DNA of 64,000 bases from Sporosarcina sp. ANT_H38 (GTDB lineage Bacteria; Bacillota; Bacilli; Bacillales_A; Planococcaceae), in assembly GCF_008369195.1 (NCBI RefSeq), contig NZ_VOBC01000005.1, positions 70,658-134,657 on the forward strand. Reading direction: 5' to 3'. Position numbers and translations under genes: made by a program. Below the pieces are notes generated by a model, which searched no databases, was not told the origin of the DNA, and worked only from the letters and a program-made list of their open reading frames with translations. This document shows positions 17,625 through 27,320 of this stretch, piece after piece. Position 1 is the first letter of the stretch, and every line of letters starts with the position of its first letter.

Positions 17625-19076
17625 ATGTTAGATGACAAGTTGAAAAAACTTCAAAGCAAGTGGCTAGATGAAGCAACAATTTCTGCTATGCAGGCGAAGA
17701 TGAGCAGCGGAGAGTTATCAGCTGAAGAGCTTACTTTTATGTATATTGACATAATTTCATATAGGAATAAAAATATAAATGCAGTCCTCGAATTGAATCC
17801 GCAAGCTGTACAGATTGCCAGAGAACTTGACTTAGAGCGATTGGAAAAAGGGGCACGTTCGCTTCTTCATGGAATTCCGATATTATTGAAAGACAATATG
17901 GGGACTAATGACATGATGCACACGAGCTGCGGGTCACTTGCGCTAAAGGATTTTTATGCTGCTGAAGATGCTTTTCTTGTTAAGAAATTACGTGATGCGG
18001 GAGCCGTTATTCTCGGTAAGACAAATATGACAGAGTGGGCGAATTTCATGTCCGACCGGATGACGAACGGTTGGAGCTCGCGCGGAGGACAAGTAAATAA
18101 TCCCTATGGAATATTCTGTGTCGGAGGATCGAGCTCGGGAGCTTGTGCAGGAATTGCTACAAATATGGCAGTTGTGGCTATTGGTACGGAGACATCGGGA
18201 TCAATCATTAATCCATCAGCGCAGAACTCGCTCGTTGGCATTAAACCGACTGTAGGAACAATCAGCCGTACAGGGGTGATACCTTTGTCGTGTACACAAG
18301 ACACTCCAGGACCAATGGCGAGGACTGTGCAAGATGCAGCAATTACGTTTAGTCTGCTAATTGGCTCAGACCCAGAAGACCCCGTTACAGCAGGGGCATC
18401 TCGTTTAGAAGGGGTAGACTGGATAGCTACTCTCAATACAAGAGCGCTTGAAGGTGTTCGTCTAGGCGTGGCACGTACTATTTTTGAACGAGAGGCATCG
18501 ACTGAACGTTTAATCCTTTTTAATGCTGCTCTCAAAGAACTTGAAGCTGCAGGTGCCGTAATCATAGATGATATGGATCTGGGTACAATGGAAAATGATC
18601 TTGGTTATAATGTGCTACTCTATGAATTCAAAGCGACCTTGAATTCGTATCTTGGGAAAACTCCTGTTACAAATTCGATTCGTACATTGTCCGATATTAT
18701 CGACTTCAACAATGAACATGCAGAAGAAACGTTAAAATTTGGTCAAGTGATGCTGGAAAAAGTGGAGCGAACAAGCGGAACACTGACAGAACGAGCTTAT
18801 ATAGAGGCGCTACTGAGAAATCGTCATCTTGCAGGTGACATTGCACTTGGAAAAGCGTTGGATGAACACAACGTTCAAGCACTGGTATTTCCCCAAAATC
18901 ACGGATGCAGTTTTGGCGCAGCTGCGGGATATCCTTCAGTTACTGTACCGGCTGCCTATTCCGAAGCAGGTGAACCATTCGGAATCACTTTTTCTGGGAA
19001 AGCATTTACTGAACCTAAACTAATTGGCTATGCCTATGCATTCGAACAGCGTGTCAACGCAAGGCGAAAACCTTAA
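17625..19076 (+). CDS. Amidase signature family enzyme
   Basis: A 483-aa hydrolase of the amidase-signature family (same fold as GatA and fatty acid amide hydrolase). The Ser-cisSer-Lys triad is visible: Lys89 in ILLKDN, Ser169 in VGGSSSGACAG and Ser193 in TETSGSI. It is not GatA, because gatC and gatB are absent and the C-terminal half differs. The natural amide is unknown. ATG 17625 follows GGAGGAGG; the in-frame TTG five codons upstream lies in that site. Cytoplasmic, monocistronic. Confidence 0.88.
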   Translation: MLDDKLKKLQSKWLDEATISAMQAKMSSGELSAEELTFMYIDIISYRNKNINAVLELNPQAVQIARELDLERLEKGARSLLHGIPILLKDNMGTNDMMHTSCGSLALKDFYAAEDAFLVKKLRDAGAVILGKTNMTEWANFMSDRMTNGWSSRGGQVNNPYGIFCVGGSSSGACAGIATNMAVVAIGTETSGSIINPSAQNSLVGIKPTVGTISRTGVIPLSCTQDTPGPMARTVQDAAITFSLLIGSDPEDPVTAGASRLEGVDWIATLNTRALEGVRLGVARTIFEREASTERLILFNAALKELEAAGAVIIDDMDLGTMENDLGYNVLLYEFKATLNSYLGKTPVTNSIRTLSDIIDFNNEHAEETLKFGQVMLEKVERTSGTLTERAYIEALLRNRHLAGDIALGKALDEHNVQALVFPQNHGCSFGAAAGYPSVTVPAAYSEAGEPFGITFSGKAFTEPKLIGYAYAFEQRVNARRKP

Positions 19077-19135
19077 TCAGTTTTGTCAGAAATAGAGTGT
19101 ACAAGAGCCACTTATGATAAACTGAAAGGAATAGA

Positions 19136-20296
19136 GTGAAAGTAGGGATAATGATGTCCTTCTTAGAAAATATGGACGAAATGTTTAAAGAAAAATGGAA
19201 GTTTGAGTACGAGATGCCAATCCAGGAGAAAATGATTCCAGAAATGTTGGCAGGACAAGATATCGTAGCAGAGTCACCGACTGGGTCAGGTAAGACACTT
19301 GCATTTGTATTACCACTTCTGCAACTGGTTGATGGTGATAAAAAACAAACGCAGGCGCTTATTATCACGCCATCACAGGAACTGTCGATGCAAATTGTTA
19401 ACGTTATTAGAGAATGGGTAACAGGAACAGGTATCACGGTTACACAATTAATTGGCGGAGCAAATATGCAACGTCAAATTGAGCAATTGAAGAAAAAACC
19501 AACGATTGTTGTTGGAACACCTGGCCGCTTGGCTGAACTTGTCAAGGTTAGAAAGTTAAAAATGCACGATATTCGTCATATAGTTCTTGACGAAGGTGAT
19601 CAGCTCCTTACTCGCGATCATCGCGTCACTGTGAAGAATATGATTGAAGCGGCAAATCCAGAGAGACAAGTTGTTGTCGTCTCCGCAACAATAACAGATG
19701 AAATTGAAATTGTTGCAAGTAAGTTTATGACTGATCCAATCCGCATCCAAGTTGGCGCTGAAGAAATGCCGAAATCCGGTGAGGTCGTCCATTCATTTGC
19801 GAAGACTGATGCGCGGGACAAAACGGATGTATTGCGTGGGATTTCTTATTTAAAGGAAATTCGTGCTCTTGCATTTATTAATAATGTGGATCAGCTTCGT
19901 ATGAAAGAAATGAAGCTTAAGTATAATGAAGCACCGATTGCAGTTCTTCATTCAGAAATGACGAAATTTGAGAGGCAAAAAACATTAGAAAGTTTCCGTA
20001 AAGGCGAGTTGAAAATTTTGATAGCAACTGATCTTGCTGCACGGGGCCTTGACATTGATGGCTTAACACATGTTATCCACATCGACGTGCCACATACCGT
20101 TGAACAATATTTACACCGTTCAGGCAGAACCGGACGGGCAGGCGGAGACGGAGAAGTGTTGACACTGTTGTCATACCCAGAAGAACGGGATTACCGTAAG
20201 TTGACTAAGGGAATTAAAACCGTCCAAAAAGTGTGGTATAAAGGTCATCTTGCAGAAGGAAATTCAAAAACGATTGCAGCTCCTAAAAAGAAATAA
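19136..20296 (+). CDS. DEAD-box-type RNA helicase with DEGD motif (YfmL-like)
   Basis: A 386-aa minimal superfamily-2 RNA helicase with only the two RecA domains and a short basic tail. Motifs in order: I SPTGSGKT, Ia TPSQELSMQ, Ib VGTPGRL, II DEGD (instead of DEAD), III SAT, V ARGLDIDG and VI HRSGRTGR. Small size and lack of an RNA-binding C-terminal domain recall B. subtilis YfmL, linked there to ribosome assembly and cold growth; orthology is a guess. A GTG start at 19136 has AAAGGA five bases upstream. ATG codons at 19151 and 19154 are alternatives with a poorer ribosome site. Confidence 0.88.
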   Translation: MKVGIMMSFLENMDEMFKEKWKFEYEMPIQEKMIPEMLAGQDIVAESPTGSGKTLAFVLPLLQLVDGDKKQTQALIITPSQELSMQIVNVIREWVTGTGITVTQLIGGANMQRQIEQLKKKPTIVVGTPGRLAELVKVRKLKMHDIRHIVLDEGDQLLTRDHRVTVKNMIEAANPERQVVVVSATITDEIEIVASKFMTDPIRIQVGAEEMPKSGEVVHSFAKTDARDKTDVLRGISYLKEIRALAFINNVDQLRMKEMKLKYNEAPIAVLHSEMTKFERQKTLESFRKGELKILIATDLAARGLDIDGLTHVIHIDVPHTVEQYLHRSGRTGRAGGDGEVLTLLSYPEERDYRKLTKGIKTVQKVWYKGHLAEGNSKTIAAPKKK

Positions 20297-20333
20297 GACA
20301 AGCGCAAGAAGTCTATATATGTTAAATAAATAA

Positions 20334-20763
20334 CACGTCTGTTAATTAACTGAAAATAACCAGTAAATAACTTAATTACGACCCCGGCCGCACTTGTATA
20401 GTCGCGCTTTGGGGTCGCTTTGGATTGAATGACTTCTAGTACGATAACCGATAGATCTGGATGTGTAGGGATGCGACTTTGTCGCATCCCTACACATTTT
20501 TTTCGGTAATCGAATGGTTGTCCTTCATACGTCGGGCACTTACACTCTCCATAGAATGTCATCTATTCTTTTCTTCCAAAACAACCGCATTTTTCACTTG
20601 AACATTGGAGGAACGCGACAGGCAACTATTCACATCAGGAGTCCTAGTAAATCTGTCACGAATAGGTAACCGAAAGCAGTCCGAAAAAATTTCAGTGAAA
20701 ATGGAGGTTATTAAGCACTTCTCGCCAGTATTTTTTGCGAATATATGGTTAATTAACAGACGG
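20334..20763 (-). mobile_element. Hairpin-rich MITE-like element, copy C (internally deleted, inverted)
   Basis: A 430-bp copy in the opposite orientation to A and B. The ends are CACGTCTGTTAATTAAC at 20334 and GGTTAATTAACAGACGG, ending at 20763. Compared with copies A and B, it joins the region around 20530 directly to the GGGCACTTACACTCTCC segment, losing about 250 bp including the GCCGCCAAA hairpin. It keeps the 17-bp ATGTGTAGGGATGCGAC palindrome (20461-20497) with a T7 tail. No clear target duplication is left. Confidence 0.7.
20461..20504 (+). terminator. 17-bp perfect hairpin with T7 (copy C)
   Basis: Arms 20461-20477 and 20481-20497 around a TTT loop, then seven T residues: a textbook intrinsic terminator. 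It lies downstream of the helicase gene and could end its transcript. Confidence 0.75.
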
Positions 20764-20926
20764 GAATTCATAAGTACTTATGTATCGAGCGAAAGCGCCG
20801 TAGAAGGTGTAACCGAAGCCCTAAGACTTGTTGGCTTAGCTGCTTGGCTTAAAGGTGGAAGGCATCCCTCTAGCGCTGTAGTAATTTGAATAGAGATCTT
20901 TATTGCAACCTGTATAGAAAATAATT
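20764..20926. other. Non-coding stretch after MITE copy C
   Basis: An open frame of about 40 codons runs from inside copy C to 20889 but has no ribosome site and no recognisable family. It contains the small inverted repeat CTAAGACTTGTTGGCTTAG. No gene is called. Confidence 0.4.
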
Positions 20927-20985
20927 AAAAGAGCTGCCCTGGAATCCAAGTAGATCGGATTTCCAGGGACAGCCCTTTTTTAAAA
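20927..20985. terminator. Bidirectional terminator
   Basis: GCTGCCCTGGAAATCC-type arms (20933-20945 and 20957-20973) with A-run before and TTTTTT after. It is placed at the 3' end of the minus-strand methionine aminopeptidase gene. Confidence 0.75.
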
Positions 20986-21017
20986 GAAAAAAGGTATGAT
21001 TTTTTCAGCATGGAACA

Positions 21018-21050
21018 ATGTCTAGCTCCCGGCGCATTGCGCTTTTCTCA
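21018..21050. repeat. Fragment of gene-end repeat family
   Basis: GTCTAGCTCC followed by GGCGCATTGCGCTTTTCT, immediately beyond the stop of the methionine aminopeptidase gene. The 18-base block from 21031 is identical at 40741-40758. Confidence 0.55.
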
Positions 21051-21053
21051 TTA

Positions 21054-21827
<774 letters not shown>

Positions 21828-21907
21828 TCATTTCCATACCATACTATATCATAATGAGCTGAACAAAAAAGCCTGCAAACTTAAAAAAACGTTGGCAGAC
21901 TGTCAAG

Positions 21908-22024
21908 TTATTTTCTTGAGATTGTTGAGCTGGTTGTTTTTTTTTCTTTCATTACTTTGCGAACAATCGGATAGACGATAGGCGCAAATTTAATAGCGGT
22001 TTTTAATAACTTTCCAATATTCAT
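21908..22024 (-). CDS. Small basic hypothetical protein (38 aa)
   Basis: A short frame with a good ribosome site (TAGGAGTG, six bases before the ATG) between the map and DUF4870 genes, all on the minus strand. It reads MNIGKLLKTAIKFAPIVYP and continues into a Lys/Arg-rich, then Ser/Thr-rich tail. One amphipathic or short hydrophobic helix (residues 4-21) and a strongly basic C-terminus suggest membrane association. I do not recognise the family with certainty. Confidence 0.6.
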   Translation of the reverse strand: MNIGKLLKTAIKFAPIVYPIVRKVMKEKKTTSSTISRK

Positions 22025-22087
22025 TAAGTTTCACTCCTAAACAATTCATTTATTACTTATTTCCCGAAATGTGGATTTTATAAACAT

Positions 22088-22429
22088 TCATCTCAATACT
22101 TTGATACCTTGAAACACATTCCAAATAAGAATGGCCAAAAGAAGTAGTCCATAGATAAGCATGAATAAGAAAGGTGTTAGTTGCCAAAAACCAAAGTTGC
22201 CACCCATCATTCCATTCATGTTGTTGGTATAGGAAAACATTGAAAAAGAAAAAATGATTAATCCTGCAATAAGAAGTATAACAGGAACAAGATGTGAAAC
22301 GAAAGAACGTTTGGCATGATGTTTTACTTCACGGTCACCCGAAACAAAATAAACGATGACGGGTACCAGCAAAGGTGAGAAGAAGACGCTAAAATAGCAC
22401 AGGGCAGCTAGTAATTTACTGTTCGACAT
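22088..22429 (-). CDS. DUF4870 domain-containing membrane protein
   Basis: A 113-aa protein with three hydrophobic segments (about residues 7-27, 47-64 and 82-107) and the DUF4870 pattern: LAALCYFSVFFSPLLVP, then a charged SGDREVKHHAKRSF loop. Function unknown. Same orientation as the neighbouring small basic protein gene, 63 bp upstream of it. ATG 22429 follows GGAGGAATCCAA-type ribosome site. Confidence 0.8.
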   Translation of the reverse strand: MSNSKLLAALCYFSVFFSPLLVPVIVYFVSGDREVKHHAKRSFVSHLVPVILLIAGLIIFSFSMFSYTNNMNGMMGGNFGFWQLTPFLFMLIYGLLLLAILIWNVFQGIKVLR

Positions 22430-22540
22430 TTGGATTCCTCCATTTTACTTAACTATATAGGAAAATTACCATCCTTGTTAATCATCTTGCTTAAAGAATG
22501 GCCATCTTATACAATGTACTAGACAACTAAATAACTGGAA

Positions 22541-22625
22541 CCACAGGGGGAGCCTATTTTGGCTGAGATTGGACAAGTCGTCCTGACCCTTAGAACCTGT
22601 AAGATTATTCTTGCGTAGGAATGTG
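22541..22625 (+). ncRNA. TPP (THI-box) riboswitch
   Basis: The THI-box signatures are present in order: GGGGGAGCC, GGCTGAGA, GACCCTTAGAACCTG and the closing TTCTTGCGTAGGAA. It binds thiamine pyrophosphate in the nascent RNA. It is followed at once by an intrinsic terminator (22645-22677) and then by thiT, so it should shut off thiamine uptake by premature termination when TPP is plentiful. Confidence 0.96.
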
Positions 22626-22644
22626 GATGGAAACTGACATATTC

Positions 22645-22677
22645 GATGTCCCATCTATATTAGGGATGTCTTTTTTT
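22645..22677 (+). terminator. Riboswitch-controlled terminator
   Basis: GATGTCCC (22645-22652) pairs with GGGATGTC (22663-22670), including two G-U pairs, then seven T residues. It lies between the TPP aptamer and the thiT ribosome site. Confidence 0.88.
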
Positions 22678-22719
22678 GTGCCCACATCCTTCGCTAAACT
22701 AGTAGGGGGAGGAATTAGT

Positions 22720-23277
22720 ATGAATCGGAAAAGACTTCAATTTTTACTTGAAGTGGCTATTTTAGGTGCGATTTCATTTATGCTTGATCAGATTGGTTTT
22801 AAAATGCCACAAGGCGGGTCTGTTACACTTTCGATGTTGCCAATTGTTATCATGGCATTCCGCAGGGGAGTTATTGGGGGAATGCTAACTGGCTTTGTTA
22901 GTGGGTTATTGCAACTGATGATGGGTGGGTATGTCTTAAATGTGATACAAGCAGCGCTCGATTACTTCGTGGCTTACACGCTCGTAGGGGTGGCAGGCGT
23001 CACGCTTGCATGGCTGTTAAGCGGTAGAGCGAAAGGTGATAAAGGCTCAATGGTAAGGGCTATCGTAGTAGGTACAGTTATCGGGGGCCTTCTTCGATAC
23101 CTAATCCACTTCATCGGTGGAATCGTTTTCTTTGCATCCTCAGCACCAGAGGGACAACCTGTATGGCTTTATTCACTCGTATACAATGGAAGTTACATGA
23201 TTCCTTCAGTACTATTATCAGCAATTGTTGCATCATTAATATTCACTACAGCACCGCGTCTCCTAGAACGCAAATGA
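22720..23277 (+). CDS. thiT: Energy-coupled thiamine transporter ThiT
   Basis: A 185-aa substrate-binding membrane subunit (S component) of an ECF transporter. Six hydrophobic segments; the ThiT features LLEVAILGAISFMLD, GGSVTLSMLPI and a Trp/Tyr-rich C-terminal region are visible. It captures thiamine and relies on ECF ATPase/EcfT subunits encoded elsewhere. ATG 22720 (MNRKRLQ) follows GGGGGAGG. The frame is open back to 22621, but that part contains the riboswitch terminator and is not translated. Confidence 0.95.
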   Translation: MNRKRLQFLLEVAILGAISFMLDQIGFKMPQGGSVTLSMLPIVIMAFRRGVIGGMLTGFVSGLLQLMMGGYVLNVIQAALDYFVAYTLVGVAGVTLAWLLSGRAKGDKGSMVRAIVVGTVIGGLLRYLIHFIGGIVFFASSAPEGQPVWLYSLVYNGSYMIPSVLLSAIVASLIFTTAPRLLERK

Positions 23278-23319
23278 AAAATCGCTGTCCTGCCCAATTT
23301 GGGAGGACGGCGATTTTTA
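23277..23319. terminator. Bidirectional terminator
   Basis: AAAATCGCTGTCCT/AGGACGGCGATTTT hairpin with A and T runs, overlapping the convergent ends of thiT and the TspO-like gene. Confidence 0.88.
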
Positions 23320-24048
23320 TTTGAATGTGAGTAATTTTCTTCTGAAGAATATGAATCCTGCTATTGTAGCTGCAAGAAATAGGGCTGCGGCAGAAACGAA
23401 TAATTCATCTGCACCGTTTTTTACAGTGATACCAATAAATGCCCATATGAAGACCGCGCTAAACGCTATATCCGCATAATGGTATAAAAAATGAAGTGCG
23501 ATAGCGGTCGCTATAGTTAAGTAGATAACAGTCCATAAAGGATCACTTAGCCCCCAGCCAGACCACTCATGCAACGTAAGGACGTAGCTGATGTTCGCAA
23601 TGGTCGCCACAAAAGTCCATCCTAGATAGACAGCAATAGGAATTCTACCATAAAATTGATTTTCCAGATTAGGATAGGTGAAATAAAGGGTCAATAATGT
23701 TATAAGAAGCGCTAGAATAACAATAATTGTCCATCCGAAAAAGCCAAAATGCCAGAGCAGAATCCAAGCGATATTAAATAGGCAGCTGAACACAAACAAA
23801 ACTACCCTCCGATTGAACAAAGCATGTTTAACCTTTCCTTTGTTGCGCATAAAGCTGTAAAGCCAGATAGAGACAAGCAGATAAATAACTGCCCAAATTG
23901 AAAAAACATAATCTGCAGGTGTAAATAGCACCGGTAAACTATTTGAGATTTCTCCGGTCGTTTTTCCATTGATAGGTATAATATTTGCAGCTGCATTGAC
24001 AAGAACGACCACAATGAGCGAAAAAGTCATAATCATAAGTTTAAACAT
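23317..24048 (-). CDS. TspO/MBR-like tryptophan-rich membrane protein
   Basis: A 243-aa integral membrane protein with about seven hydrophobic segments. The central part (FTPADYVFSIWAVIYLL, FNIAWILLWHFGFFGW) resembles the tryptophan-rich TspO/MBR fold, but the protein is longer than the usual 150-160 aa, as in several Bacillus relatives. TspO proteins bind tetrapyrroles and other hydrophobic ligands. The role here is unknown. ATG 24048 follows TAGGAGG. Confidence 0.75.
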   Translation of the reverse strand: MFKLMIMTFSLIVVVLVNAAANIIPINGKTTGEISNSLPVLFTPADYVFSIWAVIYLLVSIWLYSFMRNKGKVKHALFNRRVVLFVFSCLFNIAWILLWHFGFFGWTIIVILALLITLLTLYFTYPNLENQFYGRIPIAVYLGWTFVATIANISYVLTLHEWSGWGLSDPLWTVIYLTIATAIALHFLYHYADIAFSAVFIWAFIGITVKNGADELFVSAAALFLAATIAGFIFFRRKLLTFK

Positions 24049-24208
24049 ATTTAAATCCTCCTACTCAATAGTATACATATGAAAGGTGGAGCCTGCGAAC
24101 GAAAGTATGAACCTTCCGTCACAATTGCTGTATTTCGCATACCGAATATTCATGTTATAATCAAGAAGTGTTTTTAGAAAATTTTGAATGAATTGAGGGG
24201 GAATTATA

Positions 24209-26011
24209 GTGACGCAAAAAACGTATTCAGAAACATGGGATCTAGATGTATTTTTTAAAGGAGGAAGTGGTTCAATTGAACTGCGGACTCATTTAGATGG
24301 TGTAATAGAAAAGCTTGGCTCATTAGAAGAAACGGCTTCTGCATTTGAAGTTCCTCAATCAGCTGGTATGTCAAAAGAAGTTTTGGACCTTATTGAATCA
24401 CTAAAAGATGTTGCACTTAACATGTCACAGGCGGGTGCCGTTATCGGTTGTTTCCTGGCGGCTGACACAACAGATAAAAAAGCACTGCAACTGCAAGGGG
24501 AAATTGGTTCAGTTGTTGCACGTTTCTCGACAGTCGGTCTTAAAATCCAGCAGACGCTAGCGAAAGCAGATGAAGATACATGGAATGGACTAATGGAATC
24601 AGGTGAATTGAAGGAATTTTCATTTGTTCTGAACGAGTGGCGTGAAGAGGTCAGCTTGAAACTGTCCGAAGAAGAAGAGAGTTTGATCACGTCACTAAGC
24701 GTAGACGGCTATCATGGTTGGGGACAGTTATACGACATGCTCGTTAATGATATTAAAATCAAAATCGAACTGGACGGAGAGGAAAAGGAACTTTCCGTTG
24801 GACAGGCAAATAACCTAAGTTCGCATGAGAATGCAGATGTGCGAAAGCGTTCATTCGAAGCATTGGAAGAAGCTTGGGAAGGGAAAGAAGACTTTTTCGC
24901 ATCTGCATTAAATCATATTGCCGGCTTTAGGCTAGAAGTATACAAAAAACGTGGATGGGATTCTGTATTGAAAGAGCCGCTTCTCCGAAATAGAATGAGC
25001 CAAGAGACGCTCGATGCAATGTGGGGAGCAATTGGTGTAAATAAAGCACCATTTGTAGAATACTTGAACGTCAAGGCGAGAATGCTAGGTACTGACAAGC
25101 TGAACTGGTATGACACGGATGCACCAGTTACAGCATCGACCAAAAAGATGTCGTATCAAGAAGGGGCAGAATTCATCCTGAAACATTTTGGAGAATTTGG
25201 CCCGGAACTAGAAGAATTTTCTCGTCAGGCGTTTGAAGAGGGCTGGATTGAGGCGGAAGATCGTCCGAACAAACGTCCAGGCGGTTTCTGTACAGGTATG
25301 CCTGTATCCGAGCAATCCCGTATATTCATGACTTACAGCGGAACAATGTCGAATGTTGCAACACTTGCCCATGAACTTGGTCACGCGTTCCATTCTTATG
25401 CACTGCGTCCAGTCCATTGGATGAACCGTCAATACGCAATGGGAGTAGCTGAAACGGCATCAACATTCGCAGAGATGATTGTCGCGGATGCTGCGGTTAA
25501 AGCAGCTGAAACAAAGGATGAGAAAATTGCCCTGCTAGAAGATAAAATTCAGCGCAGTGTTGCATTTTTTATGAATATCCATTCTAGATTCCTTTTTGAA
25601 ACAAGGTTCTATGAAGAACGTAAAAGTGGAATCGTGCCCGCTGCAAGATTGAATGAGTTAATGGCAGAAGCGCAGAAAGAAGCTTATGGGGATGCTCTTG
25701 ATACGGTCCATCCGCACTTCTGGGCGTCGAAACTCCATTTCTACATTACAGGCGTGCAATTCTACAACTTCCCGTACACGTTCGGATATTTGTTCTCCCT
25801 TAGTATTTATGCAAAAGCATTGGAAGATGGCGAAGGATTTGAACAGAAATATATGGCGCTTTTACGGGACACTGCGGTTATGAGTGTCGAAGACCTTGCG
25901 ATGAAGCATCTAGGTGAGGATATTACGAAACAAGATTTTTGGGCAAAAGGCGTAGCACTATGCGTAAAAGATGTTGAGGAGTTCTTGGAACTTACTTTGG
26001 TAAAAGGGTGA
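24209..26011 (+). CDS. Oligoendopeptidase F family M3 metallopeptidase
   Basis: A 600-aa zinc endopeptidase of family M3B that degrades cytoplasmic oligopeptides. The zinc motif is HELGHAFHSY in the last third, with the second-ligand region VAETASTFAEM about 30 residues on. An N-terminal PepF-type helical domain begins SETWDLDVFFKGG. The start codon is GTG 24209 after GAGGGGGA. The acetyltransferase gene follows after seven bases, so the two are probably co-transcribed. Confidence 0.93.
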   Translation: MTQKTYSETWDLDVFFKGGSGSIELRTHLDGVIEKLGSLEETASAFEVPQSAGMSKEVLDLIESLKDVALNMSQAGAVIGCFLAADTTDKKALQLQGEIGSVVARFSTVGLKIQQTLAKADEDTWNGLMESGELKEFSFVLNEWREEVSLKLSEEEESLITSLSVDGYHGWGQLYDMLVNDIKIKIELDGEEKELSVGQANNLSSHENADVRKRSFEALEEAWEGKEDFFASALNHIAGFRLEVYKKRGWDSVLKEPLLRNRMSQETLDAMWGAIGVNKAPFVEYLNVKARMLGTDKLNWYDTDAPVTASTKKMSYQEGAEFILKHFGEFGPELEEFSRQAFEEGWIEAEDRPNKRPGGFCTGMPVSEQSRIFMTYSGTMSNVATLAHELGHAFHSYALRPVHWMNRQYAMGVAETASTFAEMIVADAAVKAAETKDEKIALLEDKIQRSVAFFMNIHSRFLFETRFYEERKSGIVPAARLNELMAEAQKEAYGDALDTVHPHFWASKLHFYITGVQFYNFPYTFGYLFSLSIYAKALEDGEGFEQKYMALLRDTAVMSVEDLAMKHLGEDITKQDFWAKGVALCVKDVEEFLELTLVKG

Positions 26012-26018
26012 ATATAAA

Positions 26019-26564
26019 TTGATTTTGCTTGAAGGGCAAACTTGTTATTTGCGAATATTGATAGAGGATGATGCTTTTAGCTTCACGGAATTGCTAACTG
26101 CAAATAAAGAATACTGGTCTATTTTCGAACCGCGGCATGAGAGTAGCTATTTTGCTGTTGCTGTACAGAGGGAGAAAATAAGGGAGTCGAACTATCAGAT
26201 GAGGGACCGAAGGGAATACAACTTCGGTATCTTCGAAACTGCTACAAGTAGGCTAATTGGGCATATCTCGCTTTACAGCATTAAACGATTGCCATTTTCC
26301 AGCGGTTTCGTCGGCTATTCAATCGATAAGCATGAAACTGGTAAGGGGATAGGCACGGAAGCAGTTCGTCTTGTTACCCAGTTTGCTTTCGAGAAAGTTG
26401 CCTTACATCGGGTAGAGGCCTATGTTTCTCCCCGTAATGGCGGATCGTTAAGATTACTGGAGAAGGCAGGGTATTTCCAAGAGGGATTGTTACGGAAACT
26501 CCTTTATATTAATGGTGTCTGGGAAGACCATTATATCTACGCTATCGTGGAAGGCGATTTTTGA
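26019..26564 (+). CDS. GNAT acetyltransferase, RimJ/RimL type
   Basis: A 181-aa N-acetyltransferase of the RimJ/RimL subgroup, which acetylates protein N-termini or small amines with acetyl-CoA. The acetyl-CoA loop is in GYSIDKHETGKGIGTEAV, and RVEAYVSPRNGGSLRLLEKA is the typical C-terminal motif. A TTG start at 26019, preceded by AAAGGGTGA within the end of the peptidase gene, suggests translational coupling. Substrate unknown. Confidence 0.88.
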   Translation: MILLEGQTCYLRILIEDDAFSFTELLTANKEYWSIFEPRHESSYFAVAVQREKIRESNYQMRDRREYNFGIFETATSRLIGHISLYSIKRLPFSSGFVGYSIDKHETGKGIGTEAVRLVTQFAFEKVALHRVEAYVSPRNGGSLRLLEKAGYFQEGLLRKLLYINGVWEDHYIYAIVEGDF

Positions 26565-26604
26565 AAGGGCAAGATTTTCTTGAAAAGAATAGTAGCTAAA
26601 ATAA

Positions 26605-26640
26605 AAAACCGGTTCCTGTAAAAAGGAATCGGCTTTTGTT
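26605..26640. terminator. Terminator after the acetyltransferase gene
   Basis: AACCGGTTCC/GGAATCGGCTT arms with an A-run before and TTTTGTTT after. It lies between convergent genes. Confidence 0.8.
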
Positions 26641-26664
26641 TATTTCCCAGGAAATAAGTCGAAT

Positions 26665-27240
26665 TTATTTTGTGGAATTATATTTGTATCCATCTACGAT
26701 GATATCGAGCTTCCCAGTATCAGGATGGACGACAAGTCCGTGGACGGAAACTTTTTTATCCATAAGGGGATGATTACGAACAGCATCAACACTCATCTTG
26801 ACGCTTTCAGTCACATCACCAAAACCATGGAGCCAATCTTCCATATCGACACCGGAGTATTTTAGCGTTTTGAGAATGTTTTCATCAATCCCACGATCAA
26901 CCATCTTTTCTATGATTCGACCGGTATCGACTGAACTCATTCCACAATCATGATGGCCAACTACATAAATTTCATCAGCCTGTAATTCATAAACTGCTAC
27001 TAGTAGGCTTCTCATAATACCGCCAAATGGGTGTGAGACTAGTGCACCGGCACTTTTAATAATCTTCGCATCGCCATTCTTTAAGTTCATCGCCTTAGGT
27101 AATAATTCAGTCAGTCTTGTATCCATACATGTCAAAATTACAATTCGCTTGTCGGGAAACTTTGTTGTTGCGTACTGTTCATATTGTTTTTCACCCACAA
27201 ATGTATCATTAAAATCAAGGATCTCTGAAAGAATTGTCAT
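26665..27240 (-). CDS. Beta-class carbonic anhydrase (YtiB-like)
   Basis: A 191-aa enzyme interconverting CO2 and bicarbonate. The beta-class zinc set is visible: Cys38 with the Asp40-Arg42 dyad in TCMDTRL, and His96 and Cys99 in GHHDCGM. Length and the N-terminal LSEILDFNDTFV resemble Bacillus YtiB. Cytoplasmic. It provides bicarbonate for carboxylations or CO2/pH balance. Monocistronic. Confidence 0.93.
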   Translation of the reverse strand: MTILSEILDFNDTFVGEKQYEQYATTKFPDKRIVILTCMDTRLTELLPKAMNLKNGDAKIIKSAGALVSHPFGGIMRSLLVAVYELQADEIYVVGHHDCGMSSVDTGRIIEKMVDRGIDENILKTLKYSGVDMEDWLHGFGDVTESVKMSVDAVRNHPLMDKKVSVHGLVVHPDTGKLDIIVDGYKYNSTK

Positions 27241-27298
27241 CGTATACTCCTATTCTGCAAGCTTTTATTTATCATGCCAGATGATATGTAAAGAGAAA

Positions 27299-27320
27299 AG
27301 AGTTGCCTGTAGGCAACTCT
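27299..27320 (-). terminator. Terminator of the 46-aa membrane protein gene
   Basis: A perfect 9-bp hairpin AGAGTTGCC/GGCAACTCT directly at the stop codon. The minus strand continues TTTTCTCTTT. Confidence 0.75.

Noticed and set aside
20605..20889. 94-codon plus-strand frame spanning the right end of MITE copy C
   Set aside because: No ribosome site, starts inside the mobile element, no recognisable family. The C-terminal 35 codons could be a gene relic but nothing supports it.
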